The position numbers and the translations under genes were made by a program. From Nostoc sp. PCC 7107 (GTDB taxonomy: Bacteria > Cyanobacteriota > Cyanobacteriia > Cyanobacteriales > Nostocaceae): a stretch of 64,000 bases of DNA. The notes beneath the pieces were generated by a model, which made no database searches, was not told where the DNA came from, and was given only the letters and a program-made list of their open reading frames with translations. Positions 25,512 through 35,078 of this stretch are shown piece after piece (positions within the stretch are counted from its first letter, which is position 1; each line of letters starts with the position of its first letter). Location of the stretch: the NCBI RefSeq assembly GCF_000316625.1, contig NC_019676.1, positions 607,001-671,000 of the forward strand, in the 5' to 3' direction.

Positions 25512-25608
25512 TATAGCGGTAGTCGTATGTGTTAGGACAACTTGAAAGCTTGAATGCCAGGAATAGTAAAACTTTTCCTTCTGCCTTCTGCCTTCTGCCT
25601 TCTGCTAT
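25512..25608. repeat. Dispersed repeat, copy 2
   Basis: Second copy of the element at 3152-3300 (TATAGCGGTAGTC, AAGCTTGAATGCCAGGAATA, then GCCTTCT heptamers ending CTGCTAT), without the nested insert found in copy 1. Confidence 0.8.
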
Positions 25609-25618
25609 GATTAACTTT

Positions 25619-25915
25619 TCAAATTTTGAAACTTTGCATTCTTTTCCCACTATTCAGTAAACCTAACTGTTGAGATAGTTGTAAAGATTTTACCCAAGTT
25701 TGTTCTGATAGCTGGGAAATTGCATTTGCTGATAAGGTAGCGGTAAAAGTATCTTTATCGCTAGTAACATCACTAACATCGAAACTTTGTAAAATTGCGA
25801 TCGCCGCCTCGGAAATTGGTTCAGTATGAATAAATATCGTTAAACTCGGTGTTGCTGGATCTTGAACCTCATTAAGTGCCATCGCCAGTGCTGCGCCTAG
25901 CTTTTGATAGTTCAT
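25619..25915 (-). CDS. Small protein resembling the neighbouring subtilase's propeptide
   Basis: The ATG at 25915 (AGGAAA 6-11 bases upstream) gives 98 residues; an earlier in-frame start at 25963 has no such site. The pattern LTIFIHTEPISEAAIAILQ ... TFTATLSANAISQLSEQTWV resembles the N-terminal region of the subtilase encoded just upstream (SLVFIYCDDDADLSHLAQ ... VRTAFLPIESLDALSEEPAI): strand, helix, strand, helix, strand, as in I9-type propeptide/inhibitor folds. It could be a free inhibitor or intramolecular-chaperone-like helper of the protease. The gene lies 119 bases downstream of the protease on the same strand. Confidence 0.72.
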   Translation of the reverse strand: MNYQKLGAALAMALNEVQDPATPSLTIFIHTEPISEAAIAILQSFDVSDVTSDKDTFTATLSANAISQLSEQTWVKSLQLSQQLGLLNSGKRMQSFKI

Positions 25916-26034
25916 AAGTATTTCCTGAGTAAAAGGGTAGGCAGTGGGAAACTGGCCTAACACTAAGCTATCAAATTTTGAGGTTTTGATTACCTACCCT
26001 TATACAGACGTAGTACACCAATCTATACGTCTTA

Positions 26035-27762
26035 TTACAGATTCTCTGTATTAATCAAGCCATAACCCCATTTATGATCAAAGGTTCCGGCTGGTTTACC
26101 AGGAATTGAACTGTTTTTGCGGAATAACTCTTTGATGGCTTGGGAATCTAAATTGCGATCGCGCTGCAATAATAATGCTACCAACCCTGTAACAAAAGGT
26201 GTCGCCATACTAGTGCCAGCCATCGCCAAAAATTTAGAATTAATCGTCATCGAACGGTCAGCATTGGCATTAGAAGACAGAGCAGAAACAATCATTGCTC
26301 CAGGTGCGGCAACATCAGGTTTTTGGGCATTATTGCGTAACGGCCCCTCACTACTAAACTCAGAAATGCAGTTGGGTTCTAAACCCATTTCTCGCACTTG
26401 GTTATCAATATCTGTGTACTTAACTTTAGTGGTGTAAGCTGCGACTGTAACTGCACTATCCGCAGATCCAGGCGCACCAATTTTCACAGAATCTTTGACA
26501 CTATTACCTGTAAAAAATACTGAGGACGTATCATCTAATGTCCATACATCTAGGCGGGTATCATTGGCAGATGTGTTACGGACTCTTAGCTGCCAAATAC
26601 CGCCCATTACTTGGGAGGGGCCATTTCCGCGAATCTGCACGAAGAAATTATAGTCGCCGTTGGACGCATCTGGGGCGGGGGTGACAATTTGCACCCGTGC
26701 ATCGGGGAGTTGATGATTTACGGCTGGGTTCCCGTTAGGAATAATTTTTTGGAAAGGAGTCACAAACCCGTTAGGACTGCGTAAGGAAACTTCTAATTGG
26801 CTGTCTTTGGCATACCAAGCATTCAACCAAACAATACCCACTTGATTTAACGGTACATTAAACCGCATTCCCCGCATCTTGCCACTGGCGATGATGGCTT
26901 GACCATGAATATTGTCGTTGCCTTCGTTACCAGCTGCACAGCAAACAATTCTGCCAGGGCCGGTTTCTGCGTCAATCACTTGAGAAAGGGAGTCGCTACC
27001 ATCGTGAGCATCGGCGTGTCCACCTAAACTGAGATTGACTACAGCTGGCCGTCCTAACTCACCAGCTACTCGAAAAACGTAGCGGACAGCATCGGCAATG
27101 TGGGCATCCTGTAAATCAGATTTGACAATTACTAATTCTGCGTCTGGTGCGACACCACCGTAGGTAACATCAGCACCAGACGCGATACCTGCAACATGAG
27201 TACCATGACCGTCAGTATCTTGGGAAACGGTTAGTAAGGCATCTGTTAATTCCGCACCATAAGCACCTTCTTTAACTCCTGGCCCTGGTAAGGTTTGATC
27301 CCATAACCGTAAAATCCGCCCAGCAAAAGCAGGATGTTTTGGGTCAATCCCACTGTCAACCACGCCGATAATTACACCCTTGCCGGACAGTCCAGTTTTG
27401 TTCTTAAATTCTGGTAATTTTACAGCTTGGGGCGCAACATCCATCCGCAGTTTGAGTTTGCGCGATGGTTTAATCCGCTGGATGGCTGGTTCTTCGGATA
27501 AAGCATCTAAACTTTCAATGGGGAGGAAAGCTGTACGTACATGGCCTACATTTTGGTTAATTTCTATGCCATATTGTGCCAAGTGGCTTAAATCTGCGTC
27601 ATCGTCACAGTAGATAAACACCAGACTTTTGGTAGGTTTGACAATGTTTTTGGGTGTCATGATACCAAGCGATCGCTTATGTGTTATCAATGCTGGTAGC
27701 CCTTCGTGTTGATAATCTTCCATTGCCAACAGCAGCCCAGGAGAAAGTTTTTCATGTCTCAT
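26035..27762 (-). CDS. Subtilisin-like serine protease (S8 family)
   Basis: The 575-residue enzyme has the full catalytic triad: Asp in VIIGVVDSGIDPKHPAF (about residue 137), His in DTDGHGTHVAGIASG (about 185) and Ser in MAGTSMATPFVTGLVALLL (about 515). The oxyanion Asn lies in CCAAGNEGNDNIHG. Residues ~40-110 form a propeptide-like domain, and a beta-rich insert sits between His and Ser (about 300-420). There is no classical signal peptide, so it may be cytoplasmic or exported by a non-standard route. The small protein downstream resembles its propeptide region. Starts at ATG 27762; 700 bases of non-coding DNA lie upstream. Confidence 0.93.
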   Translation of the reverse strand: MRHEKLSPGLLLAMEDYQHEGLPALITHKRSLGIMTPKNIVKPTKSLVFIYCDDDADLSHLAQYGIEINQNVGHVRTAFLPIESLDALSEEPAIQRIKPSRKLKLRMDVAPQAVKLPEFKNKTGLSGKGVIIGVVDSGIDPKHPAFAGRILRLWDQTLPGPGVKEGAYGAELTDALLTVSQDTDGHGTHVAGIASGADVTYGGVAPDAELVIVKSDLQDAHIADAVRYVFRVAGELGRPAVVNLSLGGHADAHDGSDSLSQVIDAETGPGRIVCCAAGNEGNDNIHGQAIIASGKMRGMRFNVPLNQVGIVWLNAWYAKDSQLEVSLRSPNGFVTPFQKIIPNGNPAVNHQLPDARVQIVTPAPDASNGDYNFFVQIRGNGPSQVMGGIWQLRVRNTSANDTRLDVWTLDDTSSVFFTGNSVKDSVKIGAPGSADSAVTVAAYTTKVKYTDIDNQVREMGLEPNCISEFSSEGPLRNNAQKPDVAAPGAMIVSALSSNANADRSMTINSKFLAMAGTSMATPFVTGLVALLLQRDRNLDSQAIKELFRKNSSIPGKPAGTFDHKWGYGLINTENL

Positions 27763-28462
27763 TGTGGTTTTAGCCTCTATTCTTGGGAAAAACAGTAATT
27801 TTTTCAGTAAGAGAATTCACTCTAAATTAGTAAAATTCAGGTGATGTTTGTTGCTTTATTTCTGGAGGATTTATGGGTATCTATAGTTTTCTTAGATAAC
27901 CATAAATCAGTTTATGAATGAATCAATAACTCATAAATTTTAATGCGAGAATTTTCATTTTTCCCTAATTTTTATGAATTATTTCTCTCCTCATTTGATG
28001 TTGTTGTAACTGCTGAAATATCCTATTGTCAATAAATGTAGTAGAAATGATTAGCTGAATTACTTGGTTATGAGTGTCTAAATTCAATGTTTATTTCAAA
28101 AGTGCTTTTTAGTAATTCAGTGCCAGTACCAATGATTACGGAAAAAGTTATCACTTTGCTCGTTTTGGTTAAGATATATATTTTTGCGGTAAATAGGTAA
28201 AGGCAAGAGTTTACTTTGTGTAATTACTAAATGTTATGAATAAACATCAAGAATTATAAAGCTAAAAGTTCGTAGTAATTAATACAAAATTGTTTGTAAG
28301 TAACTCTGAGAGCAAGTTATGTAAAGTCAGCTTTTCACCCTATCAAGCGTCAAAAATTTATCCATAGATAGTCATTTTCTCGTCATATTTGTTGCTAAGA
28401 CTAAAAACAAATCTAGCAAAGCTCAGAGCTTTCTCAGTTTATGTATGTTTTTGGTAGGCAAA
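27763..28462. other. A/T-rich gap between divergent genes
   Basis: About 700 bases separate the subtilase gene (minus) from the stress-protein-like gene (plus). The sequence is A/T-rich with many stops in all frames. It should hold both promoters, but I see no clear operator, repeat or RNA. Confidence 0.5.
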
Positions 28463-28987
28463 ATGACTTTAGGTAAACTCCAGCACGCTATTGGCATATT
28501 TGGCGATCGCCAAATTGTACTACAAGCGATCGCCGAATTAAAAAATACAGGCTTTTCGATGAATAAAATTTCTGTAATTACTCGCCAGCCTGAACTTGAC
28601 GATAATAACACCAGAGCAAATAATATTACTCAATCTGAAGGGGCAGCTATAGGTGCATTAGCAACTGCGAGAACAGCCGGTTTACTTACCTTAGTCGCAG
28701 GTTTTGGGGTTTTACTTATTCCTGGGTTTGGCCCAGCCCTCGCTGTTGAGTCTGCTTTAGCCACACTTTTAGGAAGTGGTGCGAGTGCAGCAGCTGGCGG
28801 AATCATTGGTGCGCTGCGGGGTTGGTTTCTGCCGGAAGAAGCAGCGCAACTTTATCATGATCAAGTATTTCAGGGCAATTATTTAGTAACCATAGAAGGC
28901 ACAGAAGCAGATATTCTCCATGCTGAACCAATTTTGCAACGTTGGGGTATTCAGGAATGGCGTGTTATTGATGTGCCTCAAAGTTGA
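28463..28987 (+). CDS. General stress protein-like membrane protein with Gly-zipper
   Basis: From ATG 28463 (GGTAGG 5-10 bases upstream) the product is 174 residues. The N-terminal part (GKLQHAIGIFGDRQIVLQAI ... ISVITRQPE) resembles the domain opening general stress protein 17M-like and low-temperature-induced proteins. A Gly/Ala-rich double membrane segment follows (residues ~60-115: LLTLVAGFGVLLIPGFGPAL and ASAAAGGIIGALRG), then a soluble tail repeating the first fold (YLVTIEGTEADILHAEPIL). A second ATG at 28445 adds six residues. The role is inferred as membrane stress response only from resemblance. Confidence 0.78.
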   Translation: MTLGKLQHAIGIFGDRQIVLQAIAELKNTGFSMNKISVITRQPELDDNNTRANNITQSEGAAIGALATARTAGLLTLVAGFGVLLIPGFGPALAVESALATLLGSGASAAAGGIIGALRGWFLPEEAAQLYHDQVFQGNYLVTIEGTEADILHAEPILQRWGIQEWRVIDVPQS

Positions 28988-29090
28988 AATAGTGAGTACC
29001 AAAGTATTTCTCACAATATCCAACAAGGTCGTCAAATTCACTTTCTTGTTAACCTGTAAAGGAGAAAGTTTTTGAGTATCAGGAGTAGCC

Positions 29091-29768
29091 ATGTACGTGC
29101 TAGTGGGTGGAGCAGGCTTAGTAGGGCTTTCTTTGGCTCAAAAATTGGTAGAACTAGGACATACTGTCGCCGTCATTGATATAGAGCCTACAGCTTGCCG
29201 CTATGCTCGTGAACAAGTAGGTGCAATGGCGTTTGAAGGCAGTGCTGTGAGTACGGAAGTGTTGTTAGAGGCGGGAATTCGTAAAGCCGATGCCTTAGTA
29301 GCAGTTTTGAGAAGTGATGCGTTGAACTTGGCAATGGTAACTTTGGCTAAACATTATGGTGTGACGCATATTTTAAGTCGCTTGCGTCATGGTGATTTTG
29401 CAGAACCACTGCGTTTAGCAGGTGCAAACCATGTGATTAGCACCGTTGAACTATCAGTTTCCACAATGGTTAATGCCATTGAATATCCCCAAGTAGAATC
29501 AATGATGCACTTTGAGCAAGGGCAGATTGAAGTTTTAAAACTGGCTATTCCCAATAATTGTTATGTAGTCAATCGCAGTCTTGCCGAAATAGCGCAAGAT
29601 TCTCGATTTCCTAGTGGTTCTTTGATTATTGGCTATCAACCTCATCCCCATGAAGATTTGATGATTCCGAATGGTAGTACAGTTCTAGAGCCAGGTTCGA
29701 CTGTATTGATTGCGACTAAACCAGGAAGTGTACATCAAGTCATTGATTTTATCGAAGGTTGTAAGTAA
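29091..29768 (+). CDS. TrkA-type NAD-binding potassium-channel regulator
   Basis: The 225 residues hold a TrkA_N Rossmann domain (VLVGGAGLVGLSLAQKLVE with GxGxxG-like loop at the N-terminus and the acidic strand end VIDIEP) and a TrkA_C domain (about residues 140-220, VLKLAIPNNCYVVNRSLAE and GSTVLIATKPG). Such proteins bind NAD(H) or nucleotides and gate K+ channels or antiporters. No Trk/Ktr membrane subunit lies next to it, but a CPA1 antiporter is encoded 566 bases further on the opposite strand. The lipoprotein gene follows after 5 bases. Confidence 0.9.
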   Translation: MYVLVGGAGLVGLSLAQKLVELGHTVAVIDIEPTACRYAREQVGAMAFEGSAVSTEVLLEAGIRKADALVAVLRSDALNLAMVTLAKHYGVTHILSRLRHGDFAEPLRLAGANHVISTVELSVSTMVNAIEYPQVESMMHFEQGQIEVLKLAIPNNCYVVNRSLAEIAQDSRFPSGSLIIGYQPHPHEDLMIPNGSTVLEPGSTVLIATKPGSVHQVIDFIEGCK

Positions 29769-29773
29769 TTTGC

Positions 29774-30316
29774 ATGAAATTTTATTTACAGATTTGTTTA
29801 GCGATCGCAGTTATTTTCCTGTCTGCTTGTCAAGCATCAGAAAATTCTGTCAAGTCACAAACTAAGCCAACTCCCAGTGGTCAAGCTTATAAAATTGTGA
29901 CTTTAGATCAGAATTTTAAAATAGCAACAGGTCAAACTATTTATGTTCCTATTTATTCTGAGATATATCATCATAATCGCCAAGAAATTTTTAATTTAGC
30001 AGCTACCTTGAGTATTAGAAATACAGATGTAACTAATCCTATAATTATTACTTCTGTGCGTTATTACGACTCCAACGGTAAACTAATTGAGCAATATTTA
30101 GAAAAGCCAATTCAACTAGATCCACTCGCCTCTACAGAATTTTTTGTGAATCGCAATGATAGCCGGGGCGGTGTCGGCGCAAATTTTATTGTCGAGTGGG
30201 TGTCTTCAACAGCAATATCTGAGCCGATAGTTGAAGCGGTGATGATTGGCACAGACTTTCAGCAAGGAATTTCGTTTATTAGTCCGGGAAAAGTGATAAA
30301 AAGGCAAAACAAATAG
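29774..30316 (+). CDS. DUF3124 lipoprotein
   Basis: The N-terminus is a lipoprotein signal peptide with lipobox LSAC (about residues 16-19), so Cys19 should be lipidated and the protein anchored in a membrane facing the periplasm. The rest (IYVPIYSEIYHHNRQEIF, LAATLSIRNTD, VRYYDSNGKLIEQY, GANFIVEWVS) matches the DUF3124 beta-sandwich family. Function unknown. It is cotranscribed with the TrkA-like gene (5-base gap), which suggests an ion-homeostasis role. Confidence 0.85.
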   Translation: MKFYLQICLAIAVIFLSACQASENSVKSQTKPTPSGQAYKIVTLDQNFKIATGQTIYVPIYSEIYHHNRQEIFNLAATLSIRNTDVTNPIIITSVRYYDSNGKLIEQYLEKPIQLDPLASTEFFVNRNDSRGGVGANFIVEWVSSTAISEPIVEAVMIGTDFQQGISFISPGKVIKRQNK

Positions 30317-30333
30317 GTAGTCTTCAAAAGATA

Positions 30334-31887
30334 TCAATCATCATCCAGTTGTAGCATTTGCTCATCAAGAGATTGTATCCGTCCGCGGACAATTTCTTCC
30401 GAAAGAATTCGCTTACGCAGCGCCTCGTTGAGAACACCCTTTTCGGCTAACAGTAAGCGACGACGAATAGCATCTAATTTGCTCAAATCGCTATTTTTGG
30501 TATCCAAACTGTTAACACGGCGATTATATAAGTCTCTCAGAGCTTTTTCAGCCCCAGCCACTCGGACTTGATAAGCCGATCGCATTTCCTCGTAAACTGA
30601 TTTTGGTAATACCCCTGACTTCAACAAGCTATCTAATTCATCCTGGGCGGCTTTACCTGTCATCAGTTGCGCTTGTAATTCTTCCACTTGCTGCTGAGTT
30701 GCGGAGAATTTCGATAATTTTAAGCGTTTGACTAACCAAGGCAAGCTTAAACCCTGTCCGACTAATGAAACTAGCACACTACCAAAAACTAAAGCAATTA
30801 AAACATCTCTACTTGGTAAACCAATAGGTAAACTCAAAGCCAAAGCCATTGACAGTGAGCCTTTGATATTGCCTAAAAACAGTAAATGTTGCCAACGCAG
30901 AGGAATTGGGCGATCGAACCACCGAACTGTTGCTAGTAGTGGATAAACTGTTAGTATTCGTCCAGCTTGATAAGCTAAAACAGCCAGTAAAACAGCAGGT
31001 AAAGTTTTCCAGAATGTGACTAAGTTGATTTCTAAACCAATCAACAGAAAAATAAACGTGTTCACCGTAAAACTGGCATATTCCCAGAAACTCAACAAAG
31101 TGATACGACTGGAAGCCGAAGTATTGCGCGAAAGTCCCAGATTGCCGAAAATTAAGCCAGCGACAACTACCGCCACAGCACCTGATACACCGAGAAATTG
31201 CCCAACCTGAAAAGTTCCTAAAGCAACTGCAACCGTTAACAACAGACTACTGAGAGGATCATCTAAACGAGCAAATACAGGTATGCTTAAGTAGCCTAAT
31301 ACTAACCCGACAACGCAACCACCTAAAGAAATAAATAGTAGTTGTTGAATTCCTCCTACTAAGGTGAGTGAACCTGTGGAATATACTTGCAAAATTAGGT
31401 TGAATGAAACTAACGCCGCCGCATCATTGAATAAAGTTTCGCCTTCAACAATAGTAGATAGTCGGGAAGGTACGGGTATTTCCTTAAATACTGCAATCAT
31501 GGAAACAGTGTCTGTGTTTGCCAGAATTACACCCACCAGTAAAGCAGGTATCCAAGTTAATCCCAGCCCTAGTTTTAACACGACGGCAATAATCGCACTA
31601 GAAACTACAGCCCCAGGTAAAGCTAAAAGGGCAATGGGTTTAAAAGTGCTGCGGAGACGACTAACATCTGTATTGATCCCAGCTTCAAAAATCAGAATTG
31701 GTAAAAACAGATTTAATACCAAAGAAGGATCTAAACCAATGCGATGAGATAATAATTCCGTTATGGGCAACCCTGCTAATACCAAACCCGTAACATAAGG
31801 AACTCGCAACCGACGGGATAGTAAGGCTACACCAGTGGCAACTAGTAAGAGAATAATAGAAATTTTAACTAATTCAGTAACATTCAC
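30334..31887 (-). CDS. Na+/H+ antiporter, CPA1/NhaP type
   Basis: The 517-residue transporter has about 12 membrane helices in the first 390 residues. The ion-binding Asp pair region is seen in ILANTDTVSMIAVFKE (helix 5-like TD motif) and NDAAALVSFNLIL (the ND motif of CPA1 antiporters). A soluble tail of about 125 residues follows (ATQQQVEELQAQLMTG onward), charged and probably helical. It exports Na+ (or K+/Ca2+) against H+. The gene converges on the TrkA/DUF3124 pair with only 17 bases between stops, so the three may form one functional locus. Confidence 0.93.
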   Translation of the reverse strand: MNVTELVKISIILLLVATGVALLSRRLRVPYVTGLVLAGLPITELLSHRIGLDPSLVLNLFLPILIFEAGINTDVSRLRSTFKPIALLALPGAVVSSAIIAVVLKLGLGLTWIPALLVGVILANTDTVSMIAVFKEIPVPSRLSTIVEGETLFNDAAALVSFNLILQVYSTGSLTLVGGIQQLLFISLGGCVVGLVLGYLSIPVFARLDDPLSSLLLTVAVALGTFQVGQFLGVSGAVAVVVAGLIFGNLGLSRNTSASSRITLLSFWEYASFTVNTFIFLLIGLEINLVTFWKTLPAVLLAVLAYQAGRILTVYPLLATVRWFDRPIPLRWQHLLFLGNIKGSLSMALALSLPIGLPSRDVLIALVFGSVLVSLVGQGLSLPWLVKRLKLSKFSATQQQVEELQAQLMTGKAAQDELDSLLKSGVLPKSVYEEMRSAYQVRVAGAEKALRDLYNRRVNSLDTKNSDLSKLDAIRRRLLLAEKGVLNEALRKRILSEEIVRGRIQSLDEQMLQLDDD

Positions 31888-32176
31888 AGTGAATAATCAG
31901 AATTTATTTGAATGCCATTGATCAAAGTTGCAAAAAAGTTGTACACCTGTCAACTAACTTCAGAGCCTATTTATCAAGTAAATATTCACTACTGCATGAG
32001 ATTTTAGAGCAAAAAGCGCAGATAAATTGATCACTTATCAGGCTAAGTAACGCGACAATCTAAAATTTCAAATCTAAAATTCCTATTAAACTCTTTGGTA
32101 TTTTTCCATCATAGGTAAGAGTCATAAATGTAGAAATATTTGCCACAATCTCTCCTGAAGGTACAAATAATTACCT

Positions 32177-33634
32177 ATGCAAATTCAAACACCAGACTGG
32201 GTTAAGCACGCTGTTTTCTACCAAATATTTCCCGATCGCTTTGCTAGAAGCAAACAGCCGCGTAAACGATTGTTACACGAAGCCCGTTGGGAAGATTGGG
32301 AAGCAATGCCCACACTCCAAGGTTATAAAGGCGGCGATTTGTGGGGCATTATTGAGGGATTGGACTACATTCAAGGTTTAGGAATTAACGCGATTTATTT
32401 CACGCCGATTTTTCAGTCTGCGAGTAATCACCGTTATCATACTCACGATTATTACCAAGTTGATCCGTTGTTGGGAGGAAATGAAGCGTTTAAAGAATTG
32501 CTAGAAGCAGCCCATCAACGGAATATTAAAGTAGTTTTGGATGGAGTGTTTAATCATTCGAGTCGTGGGTTTTTCTTTTTCCATGATGTGTTGGAAAATG
32601 GCCCCCATTCGCCTTGGGTAAATTGGTTTAAAATTCATAGCTGGCCGCTGTCTGCTTACAATGGTGATTTTCCCGCTAATTATGAAGGTTGGGCGGATAA
32701 TCGGGCTTTGCCAGTATTTAACCACGACAACCCAGAAGTGCGAGAATATATCATGGAAATTGCCGAATATTGGATGAAGTTCGGCATTGATGGCTGGCGG
32801 TTAGATGTGCCATTTGAAATTAAAACTCCTGGTTTTTGGCAAGAATTTCGAGAGCGAGTCAAAGCCATTAACCCTGAAGCTTATATTGTGGGCGAAGTCT
32901 GGGGAGATTCCCGCGAGTGGTTAGATGGGACGCAATTTGACGGTGTAATGAATTATTTATTTGCTGGGCCGACAATTGCCTTTGCCGCAGGCGATCGCGT
33001 AGTCTTAGAACAAGTTCAAAGTCGGGACTATCAACCTTATCCACCTTTATTTGCTGCTGAGTATGCCACTAAAATCCAAGAACTATTGCAACTATATCCT
33101 TGGGAAATTCAGCTAACGCAACTCAACTTACTTGCTAGTCACGATACCGCACGTTTGATGACCATTGCGGGCGGCGATAAAGCCAGCATCAAATTATCAA
33201 CTTTACTTTTACTCACCTTTCCTGGTGCGCCCAGTATTTATTATGGTGATGAAGTGGGTTTACCTGGTGCAATCGACCCCGACTCCCGCCGCAGCTTTCC
33301 TTTAGAAGCGAATTGGGATCAGGAAATTTTGCAAACTCACCGCCAATTAATTGACATTCGACAAGCTTACCAAGCTTTGCGGATAGGAGATTATCAAGTT
33401 CTCTATGCCCAAGGAACACTATACGTTTTTGCCCGGACTTTAGGCACAGAAGAATTAATGATAGTTGTTAATATTGGCACAGCATCTGCTCAAGCAAACA
33501 TAGATATTACTAGTTTGCAAACTCAACCCAACAAGCTGCTATTTGGCTATGCAGAATTTGCATGGAATAACGCCGGAGAAACTAAACAACTTTCTCTCAC
33601 TGTTCCTCCTCGGACTGGTTGCATTTTGGTTTAA
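32177..33634 (+). CDS. GH13 alpha-glucan hydrolase (neopullulanase/cyclodextrinase-like)
   Basis: The 485-residue enzyme has the four GH13 signature regions: DGVFNHSSRG, DGWRLDVPFEI (nucleophile Asp), VGEVWGDSREWLDG (acid/base Glu) and LLASHDTARL (transition-state Asp). The N-terminus starts directly with the barrel (WVKHAVFYQIFPDRFARS), without the starch-binding N-domain of many neopullulanases, and there is no signal peptide, so it is cytoplasmic and probably acts on glycogen-derived maltodextrins. The C-terminal ~75 residues are the usual beta-sandwich. Exact substrate unknown; alpha-amylase, maltogenic or branching activities are possible. Confidence 0.93.
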   Translation: MQIQTPDWVKHAVFYQIFPDRFARSKQPRKRLLHEARWEDWEAMPTLQGYKGGDLWGIIEGLDYIQGLGINAIYFTPIFQSASNHRYHTHDYYQVDPLLGGNEAFKELLEAAHQRNIKVVLDGVFNHSSRGFFFFHDVLENGPHSPWVNWFKIHSWPLSAYNGDFPANYEGWADNRALPVFNHDNPEVREYIMEIAEYWMKFGIDGWRLDVPFEIKTPGFWQEFRERVKAINPEAYIVGEVWGDSREWLDGTQFDGVMNYLFAGPTIAFAAGDRVVLEQVQSRDYQPYPPLFAAEYATKIQELLQLYPWEIQLTQLNLLASHDTARLMTIAGGDKASIKLSTLLLLTFPGAPSIYYGDEVGLPGAIDPDSRRSFPLEANWDQEILQTHRQLIDIRQAYQALRIGDYQVLYAQGTLYVFARTLGTEELMIVVNIGTASAQANIDITSLQTQPNKLLFGYAEFAWNNAGETKQLSLTVPPRTGCILV

Positions 33635-34069
33635 ATAAGCTAAAACACGTCTAAATTACGGAATTCCCCGTAAAGGTCGTCCTTGGTTAATCAATTTTGG
33701 ACTTTGGATTGACTCCACCCTAAAATGTGGAGCTTGATAGCGCAGCGTTAGCGAGTCGTTGAGCGTCGGATTTTAGATTGGCGTTAGGGAAGCGTAAGCA
33801 GCGCAGCGAGTATTTTGAATTAATTCCGCCCTGAAGGGGTGGTGCTTGTACCGAAAATTCCCCATCCAAAATCTCAAATCCGAAATCTCAAATTTTTTGG
33901 TCATCGGTCATTTGTGTTGACAAGGGACAAATGACTGATGACTAAGCACTCGCGGCGGACATACCCCTCTCCTAAGAAACAAGGCAGGAGGCAGAAGGGA
34001 AGAGGATTTTCCTTGTTTCTTCCATCCATAACGGACGCGATCGCGTCCGTAAACAGCTTCTGTCACTTC
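33635..34069. other. Repeat-rich gap between GH13 and aroE genes
   Basis: Contains dispersed repeat material (AGCGCAGCGTTAGCGAGTC near 33740, GAAGCGTAAGCAGCGCAGCGAG near 33790, CCGCCCTGAAGGGGTGG near 33825) and short inverted repeats. No coding frame stands out. The end (34026-34055) has GCGATCGC-type palindromes and GGACGCGATCGCGTCC. Confidence 0.6.
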
Positions 34070-34942
34070 CTACAAACCTAAATGTTGGCGCAGTGCTTGG
34101 CGCATTACATCAACTGGTACAGTTTCTTGTTGTAACCAAATTTTTAAAGCCGCTGCGCCTTGTTGTACTAGCATTTCTAATCCATCAATAACAATCGCGC
34201 CTTGTTTTTCTGCCTGTTGCAGAAACTTTGTCGGCTGGGGAATATAAATTAAATCATAGGCGATCGCACCTGACGGCAGATCATTCATTTCCGCAGCAGT
34301 CAATGGCGAGTCATCAACATTCGGATACATCCCCATTGGTGTAGTATTCACTAACAAATTAGCTTGGGGAATTAGTTTGACAAGAGTAGGCCATGTATGA
34401 ACTTGCAGTTTCTCGGCTATGGGTGAACTTCCCCAACTATCCCGGAACTCGATTAATCTTTGTTCGTTGCGTCCCACAACATGAATTTCAGCAAAACCCA
34501 GTTGATAACAACCTGCAACCACTGCTCTCGCTGCACCACCATTACCTAAAATTATCGCTACCTTTTGACTCCAATCTTGCTGATATGTTGTTTGTAATGG
34601 GGCGATAAATCCCTCGATATCAGTGTTTGTACCTACCCATTGCTGATTTTTACGGGTAACAGTATTGACTGCACCTATAGCTTGTGCTACAAGTGTAATT
34701 TCTGATAGTAAAGGCATAATTGCCTGTTTATGGGGGATTGTCACACTAAAACCTGTCACCCCAATTGTGGCAAAACCTGCGATCGCTATTTGTAAATTCT
34801 CTGGTGCGATCGGAAAAGGTAGATAAATATAATCTACGCCTAACGCGGCTAATGCTGCATTGTGCATCACCGGCGACAGTGAATGTTCCACCGGATGCCC
34901 AATTACCCCTAATAATTCGGTAGTACCTGTAACTTTGGTCAT
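34070..34942 (-). CDS. aroE: Shikimate dehydrogenase
   Basis: NADPH-dependent reduction of 3-dehydroshikimate, step four of aromatic amino acid synthesis. In the 290 residues: substrate-binding HPVEHSLSPVMHNAAL near the N-terminus, FSVTIPHKQAIMPLL with the catalytic Lys, NTDIEGF, the nucleotide loop ILGNGGAARAVVAG, VNTTPMGMYP, and the C-terminal GLEMLVQQGAAALKIW. Length is typical of bacterial AroE (about 270-290). Single gene; no neighbour from the same pathway. Confidence 0.97.
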   Translation of the reverse strand: MTKVTGTTELLGVIGHPVEHSLSPVMHNAALAALGVDYIYLPFPIAPENLQIAIAGFATIGVTGFSVTIPHKQAIMPLLSEITLVAQAIGAVNTVTRKNQQWVGTNTDIEGFIAPLQTTYQQDWSQKVAIILGNGGAARAVVAGCYQLGFAEIHVVGRNEQRLIEFRDSWGSSPIAEKLQVHTWPTLVKLIPQANLLVNTTPMGMYPNVDDSPLTAAEMNDLPSGAIAYDLIYIPQPTKFLQQAEKQGAIVIDGLEMLVQQGAAALKIWLQQETVPVDVMRQALRQHLGL

Positions 34943-35078
34943 TGATTAATAGTCAAGAGTCAATGGTCAATGGTTATTGTCTCTTATTCTTGTTCTCGTC
35001 AATTGTCATTAGTTATTCCTACTCCTTCTTCTATCCTGCTCTACAATTATTAAGAGCTACTTAACATTTCTGGTAACT

